Source: a bacterium (GTDB lineage: Bacteria > B130-G9). Taken from it: 64,000 nucleotides of DNA. Numbering within the stretch: the first letter of the stretch is position 1; each line of letters starts with the position of its first letter. The translations under genes and the position numbers were made by a program. Below, one piece after another: positions 38,772 through 47,012 of the stretch. Where the stretch lies: the NCBI GenBank assembly GCA_035527515.1, contig DATLAJ010000146.1:65406-129405 (forward strand). The letters run 5' to 3'. The notes under the pieces were generated by a model. It ran no database searches. It was given only the letters and a program-made list of their open reading frames with translations, and was not told the origin of the DNA.

Positions 38772-40019
38772 TCAGGAGCCGTATCTATACGTGAAGCCCA
38801 TGAAGTCCAGAAGAGTCAGCAGGAACTGGTTCGCTGTGATCCGACACAGGCCGCCTCTCTGGCACGAACGCTCGGAGTAGCCGGCAACGTTGTCCGCCAA
38901 CACATCAGGGCCGTAGATCGTTATGGGCACGGGGTCCGCCGTGTGGTCGCCAACCTCGCAAGGCGTGGAGTGGTCCGCGCCAAGCGCAACATAAACGTTC
39001 TCATCGATCTGGGACAGCACCAGACCTAACATCTCGTCGATCTTCTCGATGAAGTGCATCTTGTCCAGTGGCCTGTTGTCGTGCGACAGGATGTCAGTCC
39101 CCTTCACGTGCAGCACGACAAGGTCGTGGACCTTGAGCGCCTCGGTCGCGTATCTCGCCTTGTCTTCAAGTATCGTGTCAACATTGGCAGTGAAACGAGG
39201 CGACGTGAAGATGTCAAAACCTGCCATCCTCGCCACTCCCAAGACCGTGCTCTCGCCCGCTATGCACGCCCCCTGAAGCCCAAACCGCTCCGTGATGCTC
39301 CGCATTTTGAGCGCAGCGCCGGCGCCTCGCGTAAGGACTATATTCGCCGGCAGTTTGCCCTCCTCGATGCGGGCCTTGTTCGTTGGATGGTCCTTCAGTA
39401 TCTCGTGTGACCGCTCGACGAACTTGTTCACCGCGTCCGCTGTTCGCTGCGCAAGCTTCAGCCCAGGCTCCGACGCCTCGCACCTTCGGACCCTCTCGCC
39501 GACGTGTCCCGGGCCAGGGTCGGTGTCCGTAATCTCCGGAGAAAGCTTCTCGCCGCGCAGAACAAGGACTGCCCGATGCTCCGTCGCCTCTTTGAAGATA
39601 ACCTCGATGTCGTCCGCAATCTTGAGGCCATTGAGCTCGCCGGCGAGCCGGCGCGTGCCTTCCCGAATGCGGCCAGCCCTTCTGTCCTTCACACGCATCT
39701 CGTCATCGACAGTCGCAAAGTTGCAGCGAAGTGCGATGTCCTGAGGCTCCATCTTAATGCTGATCCCCGCCGCCTCGATCGGGCCCCTGCCCCAGTAAGT
39801 CCTGAGCGGGTTATAGCCAAAAAGAGCCAGGTGCCCAACGTCAGTCCCAACCCGAATCCCTGGCGCCAGCGGGTCCATCAGACCGTTAACAGCGTTACGG
39901 GCGAGGTTGTCCATGTTCGGCGTGTTGGCTGCCTCAAGAGGTGTCCTGCGGCCCAACTTGTAGATCGGACGGTCGCCCACACCATCCTGAATAAGCAGCA
40001 ATCCCTTCGATTTCCTCAC
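38772..40019 (-). CDS. apgM: 2,3-bisphosphoglycerate-independent phosphoglycerate mutase, archaeal type
   Basis: An alkaline-phosphatase-superfamily mutase (415 residues) that interconverts 3- and 2-phosphoglycerate in glycolysis and gluconeogenesis. It has LLLIQDGVGDRP with the first metal Asp, TPNMDNLA, GTDVGHLALFGYNP, DTDPGPGHVGE, VLHVKGTDILSHDNRP and ALGADHSTPCEVGDHTADPVP with the metal His/Asp set. This short ApgM form is typical of archaea and occurs scattered in bacteria; it is unrelated to the longer GpmI. The start is GTG. It is convergent with the TlpA/DUF3570 cassette. Confidence 0.93.
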   Translation of the reverse strand: MRKSKGLLLIQDGVGDRPIYKLGRRTPLEAANTPNMDNLARNAVNGLMDPLAPGIRVGTDVGHLALFGYNPLRTYWGRGPIEAAGISIKMEPQDIALRCNFATVDDEMRVKDRRAGRIREGTRRLAGELNGLKIADDIEVIFKEATEHRAVLVLRGEKLSPEITDTDPGPGHVGERVRRCEASEPGLKLAQRTADAVNKFVERSHEILKDHPTNKARIEEGKLPANIVLTRGAGAALKMRSITERFGLQGACIAGESTVLGVARMAGFDIFTSPRFTANVDTILEDKARYATEALKVHDLVVLHVKGTDILSHDNRPLDKMHFIEKIDEMLGLVLSQIDENVYVALGADHSTPCEVGDHTADPVPITIYGPDVLADNVAGYSERSCQRGGLCRITANQFLLTLLDFMGFTYRYGS

Positions 40020-40280
40020 CGCAATCTCACTTCATCTTGTCTAGTGCCATCGATTTCCAACAGACCTAATCGAATCCTCGTCGCGATTCGTGAAGCCAAA
40101 ATGCAAGCCCGACCCTCCTCAGCCTCATTCCTGATTCTTTGGGCCATACAACACAGTGTATATCGTCCTTACCGAGAGTAAAGTGAATAGCCTACACGGC
40201 CTTGATCCTTTGGAATCGGCTATAACTATGCGGCACCCACTGAGGGCGCTCCGATGTGAATCAGACCCCTACTTGATGAT

Positions 40281-40671
40281 TCAGTTGAGCCGGGTGCGTA
40301 TCCGCAAAAGAGTCCACGCAATCGTGAGCACCAACCCTACGCCAAACAGACAGCCGCTCATCTTGTCCATCGAGGAACTAAGCGCAGTTCTCGTCTCCTC
40401 GATCTGCCGCTTTCTCAAACTTTCCGCGACTTTGCCCTCAAACAGGCCAGCGAAACCGTCCGTGATTGCATCTCCTATGGCACCACCAACGATCGCCCCT
40501 TCGCACTCCCGCGAAGCTCGCCCCAACCAGTGCCGCAACTCCCAGAATCCCGGTGTCAATTGCTCCAAACACAATGTCTGCTCCAGCAGACCGCATCCCG
40601 CGCCCGCCGAGCTTCAGCGGAATCCACGGCACAAAGCCTAAGAGAACCGTCACCGGACCGATCAATCGCAC
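40281..40671 (-). pseudogene. Small glycine-zipper membrane protein, frameshifted
   Basis: Two overlapping minus-strand frames join into one sensible protein of about 130 residues. The first (from GTG 40671) reads VRLIGPVTVLLGFVPWIPLK... through GVAALVGASFAG. The second continues GAIVGGAIGDAITDGFAGLF...LRKRQIEETRTAL and ends with a membrane segment (GCLFGVGLVLTIAWTLL) at 40281. The switch is needed at about 40500-40508, as from a single extra base. Hydrophobic ends and the Gly-x3-Gly pattern suggest a membrane protein. I do not recognise a family. A sequencing error or real decay are both possible. The 40020-40280 gap next to it holds no recognised gene. Confidence 0.5.
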
Positions 40672-41207
40672 ATTATTGACGGAGCGAATCCTTGCCTCTT
40701 CATGCTCTCCGTCCCCGGTTTCAGACTGCTACACTGCTTCGCTCGCGGCGGCCGTTGCCGGCGCCACGCAGAATCTAGACTCTCATCAATAGTCTATGCG
40801 CTGTCGCCCAACTCCCATCGAATAGCCTAATTGTCTCGGCATCAGCTCAACTCAACCATACCACCCAGACACCACATAACAGTACTCCGGAAAATATGGC
40901 GGACGCGACTGGCTACAATCTCGTCCTGACTTCTCGCTGCCAGCCACAGTTACTCAGTCCAAGCTAGGGCCCGGACTGAGGAACGTTTCCACAAATGCCC
41001 TCGGGGCAAATCATCTCGCTAGTCAAAGTACAAAGATGCGCCCGATAGCTGCACACTTCCGCAGACCGCCTGCTGTCGTGCTCTGGTTGATGTCTGGGTC
41101 ATCCGAGCGCGCAGTACCCCATGCAAGATAGGGCGTACGCGCTCGCCGCATTGCCCGCTACGAGTCTATCGATCACGGTCTTGCGCTCGATTGACCCAGG
41201 ACACCTA
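40672..41207. other. Intergenic region, no gene recognised
   Basis: No frame with a recognisable protein and no RNA gene or terminator was found. The sequence has no strong repeats matching the other families in the window. Confidence 0.4.
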
Positions 41208-41411
41208 TTAGCTCTCGTCCAGTCGCAGATTCGTCGCTCGAAGCCCTTTAGGCCCTTGCTCCGTCGAGAAATCCACCTTACTACCTTCGCGAAGAGAATC
41301 ATAATCAGTTCCCTGCACGGCAGAACGATGGAAGAATATCTCGTTACCATCTTCCGCTCGAACAAATCCGAAACCACGGTCTCTGATCAGCCTTTTAATC
41401 TCACCTTTCAA
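41208..41411 (-). CDS. Cold-shock domain protein
   Basis: A 67-residue CspA-type single-strand RNA/DNA-binding protein: KGEIKRLIRDRGFGFVRAED with RNP1, EIFFHRSAV with RNP2, then KVDFSTEQGPKGLRATNLRL. The TTG at 41411 is preferred as the start because an SD matching the 16S 3' end almost perfectly (GGAGGTGAT) lies with suitable spacing upstream. The GTG at 41420 is part of that SD. This gives the normal family start MKG. The residue after KR is Leu where most CSPs have Trp-Phe, so one aromatic of the binding face is missing. Confidence 0.88.
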   Translation of the reverse strand: MKGEIKRLIRDRGFGFVRAEDGNEIFFHRSAVQGTDYDSLREGSKVDFSTEQGPKGLRATNLRLDES

Positions 41412-41947
41412 ATCAATCACCTCCTCTCGTCAAAGCCACAAAGCTATGTAATAGTGCATATTAGCTGCAAAGCAGTATTCTGAGTCATGGATATGAATTG
41501 GGATTCACCAATTAAGCAAAAGGGGGGAAACTCGGCCTGTTACTTCGCTTCCAAAATCAGTTTGGAAACAGCAGTCAGCTCGGGGTTGCTTCCGCTACCT
41601 CCCCGACAACATCGAAATCTCACCAACACCTTGGCCTAACCAGGACAACTCTCCTGATCAAACACATCCTTCATCACAGTTTCCTAAGCCTATTCAGCCA
41701 GATTACACATCATGTCCTGCCTCCTCGGCCTCAGATATCTGTTGCCTAAGAAGGTTCAAGACCAAACTCAATAACTGAAACATTAAGTCCACGGATATGC
41801 AATGTCAAGTGCAATCTCAAAATCTTTCCACTAAACCAAACATCGCCCGGAACTGGATGGCGTCAAGGACTGGATTCGACAGGGGGCGATTCGACCAAAA
41901 CGGCGCACGAGACAGGCCCAGAACCAGCCTCCAAAACCGCCGTGCAG
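41412..41947. other. Intergenic region between cold-shock and radical SAM genes
   Basis: About 530 bp, AT-richer than its surroundings, with no recognisable coding frame. The part next to 41411 is the 5' UTR of the cold-shock gene. The rest shows no repeat from the families described here. Confidence 0.4.
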
Positions 41948-43309
41948 TCAGGAGAGTTTGTGTGTTGCGCGCCGAAGTAACATGCGCCTAGCGAACTTCT
42001 TGAGGCGCCCTGCGAACGAGTAGCGGGTTCTCTTCAACGCCTTTCGGTATAGCCTAGCGAGCTCGGCTGGCGTAACGTTCTCGAGCGCTATCATCTGCGT
42101 GGACACGCTGCTGTAGTTCTGGTCGCTCGTGTCAATCAGCAGGTCTCTTTCGAGACAATAATCATGGAGCGGCGAGCCAGGAAGCGCCTTGGGCAGATTG
42201 AACTCCGCATAGTCCAGCTTGAGTTCTTGCGCAAATTGTATTGTTTGCTCGATGGTTTCAACCGTCTCGGTCGGATAGCCAAGGATAAAAAATCCCATTG
42301 TAAGTATCCCCCGCGCTCGTGTCGCTGCGATGGTGGACTCGATGTCAGGAAGCGTGGTCTTCTTGTCGCAGAAGTTGAGCAATCGCTGGTTACCGAACTC
42401 AATCCCATACATTATCAGGCCACATCTGGCTTTCTCGAGCCAGTCGAGCATGTTGGCGGACATTCTGCCCGGCCGGCCCATACACGCCCACTTGAATCGA
42501 TCGTAGCCTCGTTCGATCATCCCCTGGCACAGCCTAATCGCCCACTTTTCGTTCAGAAGGAGCAGGTCGTCAGGGAACAGGAGCATCCCCACGTCGTATT
42601 CGCGGCTGCATTTGCCGATCTCGTCGAGCACGTTCTCGACCGACCTTCGCCGCTGCACTTTCCAAAGGTAACTCGAGGCGCAGAAATGACAGTGAAATGG
42701 GCACCCCCGCGTAGCCGTTATCGTAACAACCTTGTCGTCCGGGCGCGTGAAGCCAAAGATGCGCCAGTAGTAGGCATACATAGGGAGCAGGTCCCTTGCC
42801 GGAAACGGCAGATTGTCGAGGTCTTTGATAAACGGGCGGTCCTGATTCACGAGTAGCCTGCCGTTTATGCGGTGGACCAGCCCGGGTATGCCTGACAGGT
42901 CTGTGCCTCGTTCGAGCGCCGAGAGGAGTTCCAGCGTGGTGTGCTCACCCTCGCCTCGGACGCAGAAGTTTATCCAGGCGTGCTCTTGCATAATTTGCTG
43001 ATACAAGAAATGAACGTGCGGGCCGCCGAGGACAATCTTGGCCTGGGGCAGCGCCTCGTGGAGCAGCTTGCCGAGCATGACGCTGGAGTTGTGGGTCCCG
43101 GACACAACCGAAATGCCAACCAGGTCCGGCTGTGAACTGCGAACGCGAGCCACCGTCTGGGCGTGGTCGAGTCCGAGATTCATCGCATCGAGCATATCGA
43201 CGTCATAGCCGTTTTCTCTGACAAATGCTGCGATGTATGCAAGGCCAGCCGGCGGCAGAGGCGCGAGGTTCTTACTGAAGGAGGGAGGGTTGACGAGGAA
43301 CAGCCGCAT
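41948..43309 (-). CDS. B12-binding-domain radical SAM protein
   Basis: This 453-residue enzyme has an N-terminal cobalamin-binding-like domain (FLVNPPSFS...PPAGLAYIAAFVRENGYDVDMLDA; VLGGPHVHFL). A radical SAM core follows with the cluster motif CPFHCHFCAS (Cx3Cx2C, about residue 205), then IEFGNQRLLNFCDKKTT and FFILGYPTETVETIEQTI. This class includes methyltransferases and tailoring enzymes for lipids, hopanoids and bacteriochlorophyll; the substrate cannot be read from sequence. The B12 domain lacks the strict DxHxxG motif, so cobalamin binding is base-off or uncertain. It begins 6 bp after hflC on the same strand. Confidence 0.87.
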   Translation of the reverse strand: MRLFLVNPPSFSKNLAPLPPAGLAYIAAFVRENGYDVDMLDAMNLGLDHAQTVARVRSSQPDLVGISVVSGTHNSSVMLGKLLHEALPQAKIVLGGPHVHFLYQQIMQEHAWINFCVRGEGEHTTLELLSALERGTDLSGIPGLVHRINGRLLVNQDRPFIKDLDNLPFPARDLLPMYAYYWRIFGFTRPDDKVVTITATRGCPFHCHFCASSYLWKVQRRRSVENVLDEIGKCSREYDVGMLLFPDDLLLLNEKWAIRLCQGMIERGYDRFKWACMGRPGRMSANMLDWLEKARCGLIMYGIEFGNQRLLNFCDKKTTLPDIESTIAATRARGILTMGFFILGYPTETVETIEQTIQFAQELKLDYAEFNLPKALPGSPLHDYCLERDLLIDTSDQNYSSVSTQMIALENVTPAELARLYRKALKRTRYSFAGRLKKFARRMLLRRATHKLS

Positions 43310-43315
43310 GGCTTA

Positions 43316-44197
43316 TTACTTGCGGGCCCCCGAGCGCAAATACTTGAAGAACGGCGAGTCCGGAGCAATCACCAGCGTGGTCCTGTTATCAACAGTTTTA
43401 TTGTAGGCCTGAAGCGTCCGCCAGAACTGATAGAACTCCACGTCTTGAGAGAACGCCTCGGCATATATCTCTGTTGCTTCGGCGTCGCCCTCGCCCTCGG
43501 TCGTTTTGGCCTGCTTGTAGGCCTCGGCCAGAATGACCGTCCGTTCCTTGTCGGTCTCCGCCTTGATCTCTGTCGCCGTCTGCCGACCCTCTGCGCGATA
43601 TTGCTTCGCCTTTCGCGACCGCTCGGCCTCCATTCGCTCAAAGACAGCGCGCTCGTTCTCCTCGGGAAGGTCTGCTCGCTTGATACGTACGTTCACGATT
43701 TCAATCCCGAATTCCGTCATCTTTGCCGTGCATTCCTCGGAAACGGTGTCCATTATTGGGCCGCGCTTCAATACGATCTCATCGAGGTTGTGCTTGCCAA
43801 GATCGACGCGCAGCACAGAATAGACTATGTCGTCCAGCCTCGTCTGGGCGCCCGCCTCGTTCACGACCTTTTTCATGAACAGCAGAGGATCGGAGATTCG
43901 CCACCTGGCGTAGTTGTCAATCACAAGCGTCTTCTTGTCGCCAGTTACGATCTCGCGGGGCTCGCTGTCGTACTCCAGTACCCGCTTGTCGAGAATGCGC
44001 ACCGTCTGTATCGGATAGGGGACCTTCGCGTGAAGCCCCGGCTCGCGAATTGTCCTCACGAACTTGCCGAACTGAAGGATGACCGCCTGCTCCGTCTCAT
44101 CGACCGTGAAGAAGATCATGTTCACGACGATCGCCAGGAGTATGAACCCGCCAAGCAGATACAGTCCCTTCGGTATCGGAGTAGCGTTCTTTGTCAT
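43316..44197 (-). CDS. hflC: HflC, SPFH-domain membrane protease modulator
   Basis: HflC (293 residues) forms the large periplasmic HflKC cage that encloses and modulates the FtsH protease. It has one N-terminal membrane helix (about 12-31), then the SPFH domain (FFTVDETEQAVILQFGKFVRTI, PGLHAKVPYPIQTVRILDKRV), the helical NVRIKRADLPEENERAVFERM...ERSRKAKQYRAEG and the C-terminal TTLVIAPDSPFFKYL. Its ATG overlaps the hflK stop (ATGA), so translation is coupled. Confidence 0.94.
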   Translation of the reverse strand: MTKNATPIPKGLYLLGGFILLAIVVNMIFFTVDETEQAVILQFGKFVRTIREPGLHAKVPYPIQTVRILDKRVLEYDSEPREIVTGDKKTLVIDNYARWRISDPLLFMKKVVNEAGAQTRLDDIVYSVLRVDLGKHNLDEIVLKRGPIMDTVSEECTAKMTEFGIEIVNVRIKRADLPEENERAVFERMEAERSRKAKQYRAEGRQTATEIKAETDKERTVILAEAYKQAKTTEGEGDAEATEIYAEAFSQDVEFYQFWRTLQAYNKTVDNRTTLVIAPDSPFFKYLRSGARK

Positions 44198-45219
44198 TTG
44201 CCGCCCGCCTCCTTCTTGCTCGGCGCAAGCGTTTGAAAATCGCTCGACAGAAGATTCAACAGATTCACCTGGCCCGTCTCGGTGAGGATTATCTTCTTGG
44301 CCGCCGGTAGAACCGCCTCCATCGTCTCGATGTAGAGTCGCCGTCTCGTAACATCCTTGGCCATCCTATACTTCTCGAGCGTCTTGAGGAACTTCTGCAC
44401 GTCGCCCTCTGCGCGCTTGATCCTATCGACCTTGGCGCCTTCGGCCTTCTGAACCATCTGGGCCGCCTCGCCCACGGCTTGGGGAAGCACTTCGTTGCGA
44501 TAGCCGTGCGCGTTGTTGATCGTCTTGCTTTTGTCCTCTTTGGCGCTCGCAACGTCCTTGAAGGCGTGGATGACCTGCTGGGGCGGATGAACGTCCTGCA
44601 ACTGAACGGCCGTTACGTGAACGCCGAGCGTGTAGGACTGGAGCAGCTCGTCGAGCTTCTCACGAGTCTCGTCCTGAATCTGCTGCTTGCCAGCCGTCAG
44701 AACGTCGTCGATGGAGTGGATGCCGATAACCTGCCTAAGCGCCGATTCAGTCGCGTCCCGGATCGTCCCCACCTGATCCTTCACGTTGAAGAGATAGGCC
44801 CTGGCGTCGTTGACGCGATACTGGACGATCATCGTCACGTTGACGATGTTTTCGTCGCCAGAGAGCATGTGCGACTCTTGATGCACGTTTCGCGCAACGC
44901 CCTCGACCGTCCTGAAGCCGACCTCGAGGCGCCTTATCTCGGTGAGGCTGACTTTATCAAGGGTCTCTATCGGGTAGGGAAGGTGGTAGCGAAGGCCCTC
45001 CTCTGTGCTGTAAACGTAGGCCCCGAACCGTCTTACAACGCCCTGCTCGCCCGGTCGAACCATGTAAAACCCAGTCAGAAGCCAAATAACAATGATGGCG
45101 AGAACAATCCAGGGGAGACGAACCTTGGGCAGCTTCAAGTTGCCAAAGTTCATCCCAAAGTTCTCACCGCTGCGTCCCTTGGCCCTCATCTTGCTGAGGT
45201 CAAAATCCTGTGGTGGCAT
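44194..45219 (-). CDS. hflK: HflK, SPFH-domain membrane protease modulator
   Basis: HflK (341 residues), partner of HflC. A short cytosolic N-terminus is followed by a membrane helix (LPWIVLAIIVIWLLTGFYMV). The SPFH domain includes VRPGEQGVVRRFGAY, GLRYHLPYPIETLDKVSLTEIRRLEVGFR, GDENIVNVTMIVQYRV and the VQLQDVHPPQQVIHAF motif typical of HflK. A long Ala/Glu-rich helix follows. The Gly-rich N-terminal region of enterobacterial HflK is missing, giving a shorter protein. It is first in hflK-hflC-radical SAM. Confidence 0.94.
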   Translation of the reverse strand: MPPQDFDLSKMRAKGRSGENFGMNFGNLKLPKVRLPWIVLAIIVIWLLTGFYMVRPGEQGVVRRFGAYVYSTEEGLRYHLPYPIETLDKVSLTEIRRLEVGFRTVEGVARNVHQESHMLSGDENIVNVTMIVQYRVNDARAYLFNVKDQVGTIRDATESALRQVIGIHSIDDVLTAGKQQIQDETREKLDELLQSYTLGVHVTAVQLQDVHPPQQVIHAFKDVASAKEDKSKTINNAHGYRNEVLPQAVGEAAQMVQKAEGAKVDRIKRAEGDVQKFLKTLEKYRMAKDVTRRRLYIETMEAVLPAAKKIILTETGQVNLLNLLSSDFQTLAPSKKEAGGK

Positions 45220-45230
45220 AACTCATCGCT

Positions 45231-45280
45231 CTTCAACGCTCCAAATCAGATCAAACTTCAACGCTCCAAATCAGATCAAA
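45231..45280. repeat. Tandem repeat, two perfect 25-bp units
   Basis: The unit from CTTCAACGCTCCAAATC to GATCAAA occurs twice back to back (45231-45255 and 45256-45280), directly upstream of hflK. It may affect the hflK promoter region by slippage. No function is shown. Confidence 0.85.
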
Positions 45281-45371
45281 TACAAATACAAGTTAACAGC
45301 GCCATTGGCAAATGTCAAATGATTGTTCACTTCGTTTGAAGCACTTGACGGAACGTGGAAATTGTTGATGA

Positions 45372-45880
45372 TTCACCACAGAGACACAGAGAGCACAGAG
45401 GCAGGAAGATGGGACAATTCAGGAGAGCTGTGAGCGTGAGGGAGTGAACCACAGAGACACAGAGTCGCAGAGGGACCCATTGACTGGGAAGGTTATCGGG
45501 CTCGCGATTGAGGTTCATCGGAACCTCGGTCCCGGACTTCTGGAATCTGCCTACGAAGAATGCCTCTGCTGGGAGCTCAAGCAGGCCGGCCTTAGTGTTC
45601 AGCGGCAGATCGCGCTGCCTGTAGTCTATAAAGGATGTGAAGCTTGACGTCGGCTATAGGGTCGATGTAATCGTAGAGAACAGGCTTATCCTTGAACTGA
45701 AGACTGTGGAGAAGCTGTTGTCGATTCACGAGGCGCAGCTACTGACATATCTGAGACTAACCGGTCTGAAAACAGGTCTTTTGATCAACTTCAATACTGC
45801 TGTTCTGAAGGACGGCATAAGGAGATTAGTCCTTTGACCTCTCTGTGTAACTCTGTGTAACTCTGTGTCTCTGTGGTGAA
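45372..45880. repeat. 20-bp perfect inverted repeat bracketing the GxxExxY gene
   Basis: TTCACCACAGAGACACAGAG at 45372-45391 is repeated inverted at 45861-45880. A second, direct left-hand copy (CCACAGAGACACAGAG) lies at 45449-45464 and encodes the first residues of the gene. Next to the right copy, CTCTGTGTAA is repeated twice. The arrangement looks like a small cassette with ends. Confidence 0.8.
45444..45837 (+). pseudogene. GxxExxY-family protein (PD-(D/E)XK fold), broken by a one-base frameshift
   Basis: The first frame (GTG 45444 to the TGA at 45645-45647) reads ...GLAIEVHRNLGPGLLESAYEECL, the signature GLLESAY of the GxxExxY family, ending at VVYKGCEA. The second frame continues KLDVGYRVDVIVENRLILEL with the nuclease-like Asp...Glu-Leu-Lys, ending at 45837. 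Removing one T near 45636 restores VVYKG-VKLDVGYRVDV and a full-length protein of about 130 residues. The first dozen residues (NHRDTESQRDPL) are encoded by the flanking CACAGAGACACAGAG repeat. The function of this family is unsettled. The gene is either decaying or relies on frameshifting. Confidence 0.85.
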
Positions 45881-45894
45881 AAAAGGATAGTCGC

Positions 45895-46854
45895 ATGGCA
45901 AGCCGAAAGCCGCCCGTATCCATTGTCGTGCCCGTCTATAACGCCGAGGGGACGATAGCCGACTGCGTTGGGGCTCTGCTTGGACTGGATTATCCCAGGC
46001 GGCTCGTTCAGACCATCGTTGTTGACAACAACTCGACCGATAACACACCCGACATTCTCCAGCAGTTCAACAGCATAGATTACGTCTTCGAGCCCAAGAA
46101 GGGCGCATATCAGGCGAGAAATACTGGCGCAAAGTTCGCCCAGCACGACATCATAGCCTTCACCGACGCCGACTGCATACCGAAACCAGATTGGCTTTCG
46201 CGCCTCGTCGATGGGCTCGTTCATCCCCAACCGCCAGCCGCCAACCGCCAACGGTCAACGGTCAACCGCCAACCGCCAACTAATGGCTTCGCCATCGTGG
46301 GCGGGAAGGTTGAGGCATACCCTCCGTCCAACCTCGTCGAGCGATACATAGATTATCGCAAGATACTGGACCAGGAGAAGATGGCCGAGCGCTCCGAGTT
46401 CTCGCTGCCGTTCTTCGTCACCGCCAACTGCCTCGTGAGGAGAGACGTGTTCGAGCAGCTCGGCGGCTTCGACACCTATTTCGAGATAGCGGGCGACGCC
46501 GACTTCTGCTGGCGTGCCCAGCAGGCGGGATTCGGGCTGAGATACAGCCCTGAAGCGGTGATTGTCCACAAGCACAGGTCGGACTTGCTGGGTCTTTATT
46601 CGCAGTCCTTTCAATACGGTTTCGGCCGCGCCTCGCTCTTTGCAAAGCACGGTGCTAGTTTTCGCCGGAGGTTCAGGTTCGACTGGAAGGAGCACGTTTT
46701 CCTGGTAGAGAGCATACTGAAGAGCATCATCGCACCGGTCGCTAGACGGCCAAAATCCGAGGCGCTGCTGCCGGTATTTGATACAATTGCCTATTCTGCG
46801 CTGACGTTGGGCAAGATTTACGGTAGTTTCAAGAGAGGGACGCTCGTGCTATGA
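45895..46854 (+). CDS. Family 2 glycosyltransferase with an inserted repeat-derived segment
   Basis: This 319-residue GT-A glycosyltransferase has SIVVPVYNAEGTIADCV, TIVVDNNSTDNT, GAYQARNTG, the DXD region FTDADCIPKPDW (about residue 98) and GGFDTYFEIAGDADFCWRAQ. Between VDGLVHP and GFAIVGGKV, at about residues 112-132, lies an odd Gln/Pro/Asn/Arg segment. It is encoded by tandem AACCGCC/AACGGTC units (46229-46281), the same kind of simple repeat found in intergenic sites. The segment lies in a loop position, so the enzyme may still fold. The glycan target is unknown. Confidence 0.87.
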   Translation: MASRKPPVSIVVPVYNAEGTIADCVGALLGLDYPRRLVQTIVVDNNSTDNTPDILQQFNSIDYVFEPKKGAYQARNTGAKFAQHDIIAFTDADCIPKPDWLSRLVDGLVHPQPPAANRQRSTVNRQPPTNGFAIVGGKVEAYPPSNLVERYIDYRKILDQEKMAERSEFSLPFFVTANCLVRRDVFEQLGGFDTYFEIAGDADFCWRAQQAGFGLRYSPEAVIVHKHRSDLLGLYSQSFQYGFGRASLFAKHGASFRRRFRFDWKEHVFLVESILKSIIAPVARRPKSEALLPVFDTIAYSALTLGKIYGSFKRGTLVL

Positions 46855-46913
46855 AGGTTTGGCTCTGGTTTCATGGCCGAGCTGCAGCTCTCGATCGGCA
46901 TCGCCGACGTGTA

Positions 46914-47012
46914 GGGGCGATTCACGAATCGCCCTTAACATCTGATCAGACTAGGGCGGCTCGTGAGCCGCCCCTACAACACCCAATCCTATAGGAAGGC
47001 CTCTGTAATCAG
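46914..47012. repeat. Partial MITE-like repeat with two hairpins
   Basis: Two hairpins of the same design as in the elements at 30601 and 34422 lie here: GGCGATTC/GAATCGCC at 46914-46934 and GGCGGCTC/GAGCCGCC at 46953-46975. A degraded right end (GGCCTCTGTAATCAG) abuts the GTG start of the next gene. The left terminal repeat is not recognisable. Confidence 0.65.

Noticed and set aside
38735-38780. Inverted repeat CTGAGCC/GGCTCAG between two convergent genes
   Set aside because: Stem of only 7 bp, a long loop and no T-run; not a convincing terminator.
41868-41900. CTGGATTCGACAGG, reminiscent of the 5' start of tmRNA
   Set aside because: A tmRNA needs about 350 bp with a matching 3' acceptor end; only about 70 bp remain before the radical SAM gene and no acceptor stem is seen.
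43163-44236. 357-codon plus-strand frame opposite hflC
   Set aside because: Antisense shadow; HflC is unambiguous.
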